Part shown: positions 38,961 through 49,189 of the stretch, one piece after another
Numbering within the stretch: the stretch's first letter is position 1
How the letters are laid out: every line of letters begins with the position of its first letter
Assembly (NCBI GenBank): GCA_047967505.1
Contig: CM106541.1
Source: Dipteris shenzhenensis
Taxonomy: Eukaryota > Polypodiophyta > Polypodiopsida > Gleicheniales
Length of the DNA stretch: 64,000 nt
Strand: one strand, 5' to 3'
Notes under the pieces: generated by a model
Told to the model about the DNA's origin: nothing
The model's database searches: none
What the model saw: only the letters and a program-made list of their open reading frames with translations
Translations under genes and position numbers: made by a program

Positions 38961-39564
38961 TTGATGCATACGATTTTGATATATGGAGAAAATGGACATG
39001 AAAACCATCTAAATTGGTTCTTGTCATTCGATTTAATATATGACATGATCCTATTTGGATTTGTAAGTCCAAAGATATGGGGTCCTACTTTTAGGGCCTA
39101 AATGCCTAAAATAGGCAGCGCGTTAACATGCTGCCTGTTTCATGCATTTAGGCCACAAAAGTAGGACCCCATTGGCAAGGCCTAAATGCATGAAATAGAC
39201 AGCGCGTTAACGCGCTGCCTATTTTAGGCATTCAAGCCCTAAAAGTAGTACCCTGTATCTTTGGACTTGCATATCCAAATGGGGTAATGTCATATATCAA
39301 ATCAAATGGCAAGATCCAATTTAGATGGTTTTCATGTCCATTTTCTCCATCAACCAAAACTATATTCATCAAATAATGTTGTTGATCAATTTTTGGCATA
39401 CCCCCCGAAAATCAAGACCCCCATTGCAAAGAAAGGTAAAGAACACAAGTGCTTGTTCTTATGCTCATGAGACAACAAAATGCATTCATGACATGGGAAA
39501 CCAATGGGGTCTTACTTTTGATGTTTGTATGTATGTATGTATGTATATATATGCATGTACATAC

Positions 39565-39598
<34 letters not shown>

Positions 39599-40244
39599 GT
39601 ATATGTTGATGCATATATGTATATATTGATGCATACAATTTTGATATATGGAGAAAATGGACATGAAAATCATCTAAACTGGCTCTTGCCGTTTGATTTG
39701 ATATATGACATGACCCCATTTGGATTTGTAAGCCCAAAGATACGGGGTCCTACTTTTAGGGCCTGAATGCTTGAAATAGGCAACGTGTTAACGCACTGCC
39801 TATTTCATGCATTTAGGCCTCAAAAGTAGGACCCCATTGGCAACCCAATGGGGTCCTACTTTTGAGGCCTAAATGCATGAAATAGGCAGCGCGTTAACGC
39901 GCTGCCTATTTTAGGCATTCAAGCCCTAAAAGTAGTACCCCGTATCTTTGGACTTGCATATCCAAATGGGGTAATGTCATATATCAAATCAAACGGCAAG
40001 ATCCAATTTAGATGGTTTTCATGTCCATTTTCTCCATCAACCAAAACTATATTCATCAAAAAATGTTGTTGATCAATTTTTGGCATACCCCCCGAAAATC
40101 AAGACCCCCATTGCAAAGAAAGGTAAAGAACACAAGTGCTTGTTCTTATGCTCATGAGACAACAAAATGCATTCATGACATGGGAAACCAATGGGGTCTT
40201 ACTTTTGATGTTTGTATGTATGTATGTATGTATATATATGCATG

Positions 40245-40303
<59 letters not shown>

Positions 40304-40986
40304 ATGTTGATGCATATATGTATATATTGATGCATACAATTTTAATATATGGAAAAAATGGACATGAAAATCATCTAAACTGGCTCTTGCCATTTGATTT
40401 GATATATGACATGACCCCATTTGGATTTGTAAGCCCAAAGATACGGGGTCCTACTTTTAGGGCCTGAATGCTTGAAATAGGCAGCGCGTTAACGCGCTGC
40501 CTATTTCATGCATTTAGGCCTCAAAAGTAGGACCCCATCAGCAACACAATGGGGTCCTACTTTTGAGGCCTAAATGCATGAAATAAGCAGCGCGTTAACG
40601 CACTGCCTATTTTAGGCATTTAGGTCCTAAAAGTAGCACCCCGCATATTTGGACTTGCATATCCGAATGGGGTCATGTCATATATCAAATCGAATGGCAA
40701 GATCCAATTTAGATGGTTTGCATGTCCATTTTCTCCATCAACTGAAACTATATTCATCAAATAATGGTGTTTATCAATTTTTGGCATACCTTCCCCAAAA
40801 TCAAGACCCCCATTACAAAGAAAGGTAAGGAACACAAGTGCTTGTTCTTATGATCATGAGACAACAAAATGCATGAAATAGGCAACAATGGGGTCTTAAT
40901 TTTGCTGTATGTATGTAATTATGTATATATGTATGTATATGCATACATATATATCTATATGTGTATATATGTGTGTGTGTGTGTGT

Positions 40987-41026
<40 letters not shown>

Positions 41027-41061
41027 GTGTGTGTGCATGTGTGTGTGTGTGTGTGTGTGTG

Positions 41062-41106
<45 letters not shown>

Positions 41107-41826
41107 ATGTATATGTATATGTTGATGCATATATGTATATATTGATGTATATATTGATGCATACAATTTTGATATATGGAGAAAATGGACATAAAAACCA
41201 TCTAAATTGGCTCTTGTCCGTTCGATTTGATATATGACATGATCCCATTTGGATTTGTAAGTCCAAAGATATGGGGTCCTACTTTTAGGGCCTGAATGCC
41301 TAAAATAGGCAGCGCATTAACGCGCTACCTATTTCATGCATTTAGGCCTCCAAAGTAGGACCCCATTGGCAACACAATGGGGTCCTAGTTTTGAGGCCTA
41401 AATGCATGAAATAGACAGCGTGTTAACGCGCTGCCTATTTTAGGCATTCAGGCCCTAAAAGTAGTACCCCGTATCTTTGGACTTGCATATCCAAATGGGG
41501 TCATGTCATATATCAAATCGAACGGCAAGATCCAATTTAGATTGTTTGCATGTCCATTTTCTCCATCAACTAAAACTATATTCATCAAATAATTTTGTTG
41601 ATCAATTTTTGGCATACCCCCCCAAAATCAAGACCCCCATTGCAAAGAAAGGTAAAGAACACAAGTGCTTGTTCTTATGCTCATGAGACAACAAAATGCA
41701 TGACATAGGAAACCAATGGGGTCTTAATTTTGATGTTTGTATGTATGTATGTATGTATATATATGCATGTACATACATACATACATACATACATACATAC
41801 ATACATACATACATACATACATACAT

Positions 41827-41898
<72 letters not shown>

Positions 41899-42553
41899 AT
41901 GTTGATGCATATATGTATATATTGATGCATACAATTTTGATATATGGAGAAAATGGACATGAAAATCATCTAAACTGGCTCTTGCCGTTTGATTTGATAT
42001 ATGACATGACCCCATTTGGATTTGTAAGTCCAAAGATACGGGGTCCTACTTTTAGGGCTTGAATGCTTGAAATAGGCAGCGCGTTAACACGCTGCCTATT
42101 TCATGCATTTAAGCCTTAAAAGTAGGACCCCATTGGCAACACAACGGGGTCCTACTTTTGAGGCCTAAATGCATGAAATAGGGAGCGCGTTAACGCGCTG
42201 CCTATTTTAGGCATTCAGGCCCTAAAAGTAGTACCCCGTATCTTTGGACTTGCATATCCAAATGGGGTCATGCCATATATCAAATCGAACGGCAAGATCC
42301 ACTTTATATGGTTTTCATGTCCATTTTCTCCATCAACTAAAACTATATTCATCAAATAATGTTATTGATCAATTTTTGGCATACCCCCCCAAAATCAAGA
42401 TCCCCATTGCAAAGAAAGGTAAAGAACACAAGTGCTTGTTCTTATGCTCATGAGACGACAAAATGCATGACATGGGAAACCAATGGGGTCTTAATTTTGA
42501 TGTTTGTATGTATGTATGTATGTATATATATGCATGTACATACATACATACAG

Positions 42554-42607
<54 letters not shown>

Positions 42608-43197
42608 GTATATGTTGATGCATATATGTATATATTGATGTATATATTGATGCATACAATTTTGATATATGGAGAAAATGGACATGAAAATCATCTAAAT
42701 TGGCTCTTGTCGTTTTATTCGATATATGACATGACCCCATTTAGATTTGTAAGTCCAAAGATACGGGGTCCTACTTTTAGGGCCTGAATGCCTGAAATAG
42801 GCAGCGCGTTAACACGCTGCCTATTTCATGCATTTAGGCCTCAAAAGTAGGACCCCATTGTGTTGCCAATGGGGTCCTACTTTTGAGGCCTAAATGCATG
42901 AAATAGGCAGCGTGTTAACGCGCTGCCTATTTTAGGCATTCAGACCCTAAAAGTAGCACCCTGTATCTTTGGACTTGTATATCCGAGTGGGGTCATGTCA
43001 TATATCAAATCGAATGGCAAGATCCAATTTAGATGGTTTTCATGTCCATTTTCTCCATCAACTAAAACTATATTCATCAAATAATGTTGTTTATCAATTT
43101 TTGGCATACCTCCCCCCAAAATCAAGACCCCCATTTTGATGTATGTATGTAAGTATGTATATATGTATTTATATACATACATATATATCTATATGTG

Positions 43198-43257
<60 letters not shown>

Positions 43258-43818
43258 TGTGTATACACACACACATGTATGTATGTATGTATGAATGTAT
43301 GTATGTATATATATATATATATATATATACATACATACATATGTATATATTGATGCATATCTTGATGCATATCTTGATGTATATATTTATGCATACAGTT
43401 TTGATTGATGGAGAAAATAGGCATGAAAACCATCTAAATTGGCTCTTGCCATTCGATTTGATATAGAACATGATCCCATTGGGATTTGTAAGTCCAAAGA
43501 TACAGGGTCCTACTTTTAGGGCCTGAATTCCTAAAATAGGTAGCTTGTCAATGTGCTACCTATTTCATGCATTTAGGCCTCAAAAGTAGGACCTCATTTC
43601 ATCCTACATGGGGTCCTACTTTTGAGGCCTAAATGTATGAAATAGGCAGCACATTGACGTGCTGCCTATTTCAGGCATTCAAGCCCTAAAAGTAAGACCC
43701 CGTATCTTTGGAATTACAAATCCAAATGGGATCATGTCATACATCAAATCAAATGGCAAGAGCCAATTTAGATGTTTTCATGCCTATTTTATCGATTTAA
43801 TAAAGGTATATGCATCAA
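38961..43818. repeat. Array of seven long palindromes with microsatellite spacers
   Basis: Seven units of about 670-830 bp. Each unit has a near-perfect inverted repeat and a spacer. The inverted repeats are at 38961-39372, 39626-40059, 40327-40760, 41154-41588, 41922-42355, 42647-43080 and about 43387-43818. For most of them the two arms are symmetric to the base with no indels. Each arm (about 205-217 bp) itself contains a short palindrome related to gcagcgcgttaacgcgctgc. The spacers share a conserved 150-bp block (with caaagaaaggtaaggaacac) followed by variable TATG, TG and TA microsatellites. Long Tyr/Ile/His or Val/Cys/Met frames here are readings of the microsatellite and are not proteins. 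Confidence 0.95.
39626..40059. repeat. Representative 434-bp palindrome (unit 2)
   Basis: Arms 39626-39840 and 39845-40059 are mirror images around a 4-base loop (caac). Moving outward from the centre the arms read ccaatggggtcctacttttg, then the gcagcgcgttaacgcgctgc core (39886-39905 in the right arm), then taaaagtag, tatctttgg, and an outer part ending catcaa. Differences between arms are scattered single bases. Confidence 0.95.
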
Positions 43819-43923
43819 ATAATGTTGTTTATCAATTTTTGGCATACACCCCCAAAATCAAGACCCCCATTGGAAAGAAAGGTAAGGAACACAAGTGCTT
43901 GTTCTTATCTTCAGGAGACATTA

Positions 43924-43998
43924 AAAAAGAGGCCTGGTAGCCCAAAAATGGCAGCGCATCAATGCGCTATCATTTTTGGGTTGCCAGGTCTCTTTTTG
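43924..43998. repeat. Short hairpin with a related core
   Basis: An inverted repeat outside the seven-unit array: left arm aaaaagaggcctggtagccc, core gcagcgcatcaatgcgct, right arm gggttgccaggtctcttttt. The arms differ from those of the array, but the core resembles its gcagcgcgttaacgcgctgc word. Confidence 0.85.
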
Positions 43999-44894
43999 TT
44001 GTCTCACGAGCATACATATGGAGGTTATTATACAATATAACTAAGAAGTAGTATTGAAGTAGTTCTACAATTTGGATGCATTAAGAGCATTCACATAGCA
44101 AGGAAGAATATAATAATTGAATACATTTTTTTTTCAATACATATTGCTAGTGAGACTACCAAAAAGAGGCTCTACCCCTCATGATGTCTCTGGATACAGA
44201 ATATGAGATTGCTTGATGCTTGGATTGCAGCTGGAAACGTTGCGTGGGCAAAGCCACTATATGCCTCAAGTGTTGGAAATTGATGTATGGCTCAAGTGCT
44301 AGAATGTGCAAATCATGGCCAAACTCAAGACCCCTTAGAGATTCCATGAGGGCTATCCTTTTACTACTACACACATCACCTTTAGTCGAGGGCAGAGCCA
44401 TTCGTCATCACAGGTAGCAAGTTCATGGGACCCCATCCCATGATCCAAGGCATTATTCAAAGGCAAAGTATTTCTGACCATTCCCAAATTGAGTTTGCCA
44501 ATTCCTAATCTGATTGATTTCATTGATATGTATATGTAGCACATGATCATGTTTACATATTTTCAGTCATATATTCTACCTTGTGATCTATCGTGGATGT
44601 TCAATCTGAGTAGTCTTTGCATTTTTTATCGCAAATTTTATGTATTGTTATGTCTCTACCTCTCCACAATGACTCAAATTGATAGTATGGGGATGAAAGA
44701 GAAGTTAATTGTGAGTTTCAGGCATGCGTTCATTGTTGGAATATGTTTAATTTGCTTATGATCACATCAATTGTTCCAATGATATTGAGGGGAATAAGAT
44801 GCTGGATGAGGTTCTCGCTCGCTTGAAACCTATTTAATCTTGCTCGCTTATTTGGGGCTGCTCGCTTTTCTCCGCTCACTTTTTGGTAATCCTT

Positions 44895-44903
44895 GATTTC
44901 TAC
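44895..44903. repeat. 9-bp target duplication, right copy
   Basis: gatttctac, identical to 34567-34575. Nine bases is the usual duplication length of Mutator-like transposons. Confidence 0.9.
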
Positions 44904-46797
44904 CATGCCAGATTATGCTGAGCATCCTTGAAGCTCTGAGGCTCATTTTCAGCTTCCATCATTGTCATCAAAGAAAAATTGACCTTTTTTTAATTTTTCA
45001 ACTCAGATTTTTCCCTCATGAGAAAAAGCCATGTGAAGCTCAAGAAGTCATCTATAAAGGTCACAAAGTACCTTGCTTCTCTATGCGTGGGAATAGTCAT
45101 GGGGCCACATACATCACTGTGCACTATCTGTAACACTCTGGTTGCCTTGACCCAATTCTTGCCTTGTTTACTGAATGGCAAAAGCGATGCAATTTGCCAA
45201 GTGCACACCCCTCACACACTTCATTTGCTGGTTGCTACAATTTTGGCATTCCCTGAGTCATATTATTGTTGTACAAGTAGGATAATGCCCTGTGATGGAC
45301 ATGTCCTGGCATGCCATAAATCAGTTGGGAAGTGTTTGCTACAGCCAATACCTTCTGATGTGATAAGGCTGAGCATCAAGCTTGTATAAGCCTCTGTCAT
45401 ATGTGCATGTTGCTACAACCTCATACCCTTTCTTTCGATCCTTGATCCTGCATTGGTTATCCTAAAATTCGACCAACATATGTTGATCATGGGCAATGTT
45501 TGAAACTAAAATTAGATTTTGCCTAAAATTGGAAACATAACAAACATCTCAGATAAACTTAACTTTCTCATTATCAAGCTGAATAGGAATGTGCCCAACT
45601 CCGATGATGTCTTGAGAAGCATCATTGGCACACGTAACCTATCTGCCATGAATAGGTGTGATGCTCTCAAACCACTCCTGGCGAGGAGTCATGTGCTTAG
45701 TAGCACCACTGTCGATATACCATGTATCACTTGCAACAAGAGAGGCATGCCTTGATTGATTTTCAGCATTCAAATCTCCCCTAGCATCCATCTTCTCACT
45801 AAATGCAGCAAACACAAAATCTCTATCACCTTGGGCAAGATGAGCTTCACCATGTGCATCTGAAGCACGAGTTTCAGTGGGGGCAACAAAATTACTGCTA
45901 GAGCTGTCCCTTTGCCTTTTCTTTTCATTGGCAATCCTTTTCTGACACTCTGCGATGTAATGTCTTGGCTTCTTTCAATAGTTGCATTTGCCCTTTTTTT
46001 AATTTTTGCTTGAATTGCTTGCATTCCCCTTCTTGGGCTGAGTTGTATGGTTGTGTTTTTGCTCAAACTTTTTTTGAAATTTGCCCTTTCCACCCATGGC
46101 AAGCGCTTGCTCACCTTGACAAGAGGCTTTGGCAAAATTTGAACATCTCTCCTCTTCCTGCAGCAAAAGCCCAACTAACTCATTGAACGAGAGTGGGGTT
46201 GCCCTGAGAACAATTGTCAATGAAGTGACGAATGTGCCATATGAGGGTGCTAAGCTATTGAGAATAATAGAGACGAGCTTCTTGTCTTTTCTTTCCTCAT
46301 CAATACTTGCGAGCTAATCACGTAGATTAGTGATGGCATGGCCTTCCTACATCTCGAGATCCTTGAGCTGATTTATCAAGGCAATGGCCCTTGCCTCGTT
46401 CTTAACATGATACATGTTTGCCAATCTTTCCCATGCTGCCTTTGCATCCTTGCATGACTTGATAGTCGCCATAATGTGCCTCTTCACATTTGTGGCAATC
46501 AAAAACATCGCTTGGGCACTGCGGCGGTCAAACTTCTTCTGCTCCTTCATCAATGCTATGGGGCAGGAGTGGCTGTAGCAGTTTGCTGTGTCTGCCTGTA
46601 GTCTGACTCAAAGAAGCTGTGCTGGATGTAGATGAGCCTGCTAGCCTCACCTCATCCCCACTAACAATATTCCACAAGCCCTTACCAACCAAGATGTTCT
46701 TAAGCATGAATGACCACAAGGCATAGTTTGGTCCATCTAGCTTGTCATCCTTGGACAAATTGCCAAAACTGTCAAAAAGCGTTGACATGATGCAAAA
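44904..46797 (-). pseudogene. Copia Gag, protease and integrase, decayed
   Basis: Gag opens at the ATG at 46797 (MSTLFDSFGNL, then LDGPNYALWSFMLKNIL). Its Gag helical region continues at 46553-46347 with AWERLANMYHV. A zinc-knuckle-like segment ending HYIAEC follows near 45960. The protease active site DTWYIDSGATKHMT lies at about 45700-45740. The integrase region begins with an HLANC-like zinc-finger part at about 45200 and continues with LQIVHSDVCGPM and RYFVTFIDDF at 45130-45030. The frame is interrupted by several stops, many of them TAG at expected Gln codons, for example at 46347-46349. The segment stops at the insertion site of the 10.3-kb element. Confidence 0.85.
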
Positions 46798-46899
46798 TGG
46801 GATACCCACAAGCTACAAATGTACTTGCAAAAAGAACTGCAAGTCCCAAAAGTGCAACTGGCTGCTACAAATGTGCTTGTAAATCCCAAACAAATGCTT

Positions 46900-47230
46900 G
46901 CTGCAAATGCAAAGTACGACTGGCTGCTATGAAAAAGCCATTGGATTTATGCTAATTTATCTGCGCCCCCGCTGCCAAGCAAAATAAATCCAATGCTGTC
47001 CTAAAAGAAGTGATCATCTGTGGTGTGGCATCCAAGTAAACCGTCATGTCATGTGCCAACTCACTGTCAAGTAACTCCTCTTCCCATTTGATGGGAAGTC
47101 TCAGCCCAAAGATGTCAGCTTGAGATCTAATATAGATACTCATAACTTCAGCCACGAACAAAAAAAGAAAAGGAGCAAGGGGGCATCCCTGACGGATTGA
47201 CCTGGAAATCTAAAATCTCTCACCCCTTAC
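46900..47230 (-). pseudogene. LINE reverse transcriptase fragment, type C
   Basis: On the minus strand, just upstream of the Copia gag, the sequence reads IRQGCPLAPFLFLFVAEVM, the conserved RQGCPL block of LINE polymerases. It continues through QADIFGLRLP to HDMTVYLDATPQM, where the catalytic YADD box would be but is altered, and then LFCLAAGAQIN. It belongs to the same broad family as the LINE at 15.6-17.8 kb. It has no endonuclease or ends and is a relic. Confidence 0.75.
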
Positions 47231-47239
47231 ACATTTGGA

Positions 47240-48720
47240 AGATGGACATGTGTCAAATAAACTCTATATCTTTTACACCCATCGCAGTTGTATGTCTCAA
47301 TATGCAAATGACTATGAAGAAGATGAAAGAGTTTTCCCTGACATTAACAACGTTTGATTAAGAAGATGTAGCTCTACTAAGATGTTGATATGCATGTAGG
47401 CAATTCACAACGAACAAAACATCAAGTATCAAGATATCTTTTAGTATATGTGTTCTCTATGATGCAATATATTTTCATTATGAATTATATTAAGTATATG
47501 TGTTATCTATGATGCATTAGATTTGCTCCATGATGCAATCATTGACAAATAACCTATCTATCATCAACATCTATTTTTGTGATGATACACTCAATGTGAT
47601 CAAGGAACCAATACATATTGTGTTGATAAAAACAACAAGAAGGGAGAAAAATCATACCACTCGTGATCTTTCATAAATGAAGTACAACACAACCTCTACT
47701 TCATACAAATCAATCTACAAGGGAGCATTCTTTATAGAGTTGAATTTTATGATCATGATGTTGACGATAAGGTAAAGTGCAATCTCAACACAATTTCTTG
47801 TAACTAAGGATTCATTAATGTAAATACAACAAGAATGCTAATCATAACCCCATCCCTAAGGGGTTCTTGAATCCTCATTTCCAATATTACTATGTTATTG
47901 TAGTGTATAGGTAGTTAACCACTCATCTCCTTAAAATTCCATATACCCTATCACTCTCACCTTCTCATTTTGATTTCTAGCAACTAAGGTATAGAGTAGT
48001 CATGTGCTAGCGGTTTACCCCTCATCTTTCATATGTTCTACTCTCTTCTACACTCCCTCTCACCTCCTCTCTTAGTTGTGAAAGCATCACCCCATCTCAT
48101 TGTTCCCTGGGCTCCTTTTCCACAAGCATAGCAAATCCCTGCTCCTCCAACACCATCTTCAAAGCAACACATCAAATGTAATACATGCACAAGCAAGGTG
48201 ACGGTCCTTCCTAATATTGGATCCTAACTAGGGAACCAAATTGACTTCCTAATATTGGAAGCTAGTGTCATAGAACCATCTATAATTTTCTCAGCAAGTG
48301 GAGTGGTTCCCCAAACTTCTAACTACAATCCAATGCCACTCTTTGTTCACATGTTGATCAAGAATTTCATCTTATATCGGTCACCAAATAAGGCCCATGC
48401 CTTCTCCGACTACAGAATTCCCAATCAATTGCTCAATATTGCTAGTCCACAAGGTTTCATCCATGAGGAAACTGTAAGGAGTGAGAAGGAAGGTGGCCCT
48501 TGTTGTGAGTTTTGAGGTCACCTAATAATGAAAGGATCATGTTTCCCTTAAAAAGGTTCCTAGTAAAGACAAGAGAAAGAAAGAAAGAAATTTTATTAGA
48601 GTCTTCGGAAGACCGATGGGTCTATGAGACTGAAAGAAAACCTGATACAAATCCCAGTAAGGGTGGAGCTACTAAAACGAGCATCATCACCCATGCTGAA
48701 TCCTAAGTCTGATCATACAT
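47240..48720. other. Gene-free AT-rich stretch
   Basis: No gene or complete element. Small direct repeats occur around 47430-47530 (agtatatgtgttctctatga and a near copy). Confidence 0.5.
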
Positions 48721-48729
48721 AATCAAATA

Positions 48730-48797
48730 CATCTGGGTATGATAGTGAAAAGAAAAAGACTTACATCTGGGTATGATAGTGAAAAGAAAAAGACTGG
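48730..48797. repeat. Two-copy 34-bp tandem repeat
   Basis: catctgggtatgatagtgaa followed by aagaaaaagact occurs twice in a row. It lies in what may be the 3' flank of the type-B LINE. Confidence 0.9.
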
Positions 48798-49189
48798 AGT
48801 GGAACATAATCCTCTGTATGTCATGTCACCCTGGCTGGTGCATAGCTGATGATGGGGTGCTGGTGTCTATCAAGGGGTCTCATGCATCTCGGTCTCCTGG
48901 AGGAGGCTCGACACAAGACCAGAGCCACCGTGACTCCCGTGGGACATATCTTGGGTCTAAACAATGACAAGAGGTCCACCAGAGTGATCTGTGTCCCCTC
49001 GATGTCTCGTGTGTCATGCTACAATCGTCGAGTCGGGGTCTCTGTCACGTCTGCGGCTAGAGACTGGACAATCAATGTCACTCGATGGGAAGAACTCTGT
49101 GATCCTGCTCTAAGAGGTATCTTGTGGTGTGGCCAAGCCTCGTCGCCTAAGTAAGTACTCTCTGTGTCAGACCCCCTCGTGAATGAAGG

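Larger units (their letters stand above)
34576..44894. mobile_element. 10.3-kb Mutator-like element, non-autonomous
   Basis: Bounded by a perfect 9-bp duplication. The left end (34576-34632) and the reverse complement of the right end (44838-44894) match ungapped at about 40 of 57 positions. They share AAAAGCGAGC at exactly base 26 from each end and AAGCGAGC further in. The outermost 10 bases match poorly apart from AGG. The insertion interrupts a Copia frame that is continuous on either side. I found no MURA-type transposase or other protein inside, so it would need enzymes in trans. Its 10.3 kb is unusually long for a non-coding member and consists largely of tandem repeats: short arrays at 35228-35588, 35641-35800, 36648-36767 and 37857-38344, and the palindrome array at 38961-43818. 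A different 9-bp-duplicating superfamily is not excluded. Confidence 0.8.
33088..46797 (-). mobile_element. Ty1/copia retrotransposon split by a 10.3-kb insertion
   Basis: On the minus strand the domain order is Gag (from 46797), zinc knuckle, protease, GAG-pre-integrase and integrase (to about 44904), then after the insertion reverse transcriptase and RNase H (34566 to 33088). This order defines Ty1/copia. If the inserted DNA and one copy of its 9-bp duplication are disregarded, the Copia frame reads straight through the junction, so it was one element before insertion. Many stops are TAG in place of CAG. The 3' end near 33100 has a G-rich run that could be the polypurine tract, but neither LTR could be delimited. 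At the 5' side, LINE-derived sequence lies only about 100-200 bp upstream of gag and no primer site is visible, so the 5' LTR seems to be missing. Confidence 0.85.

Noticed and set aside
38695-43471. Many open frames of 60-150 codons made of Tyr-Ile-His, Val-Cys-Met or Thr-His repeats
   Set aside because: They are translations of TATG, TG and TA microsatellites between the palindromes, appear on both strands and in several frames, and have no non-repetitive domain.
38961-43818. CRISPR-like appearance of regularly repeated palindromes with variable spacers
   Set aside because: Units of about 700 bp with 200-bp arms in a plant transposon; no short 24-40 bp repeat with unique spacers and no cas genes.
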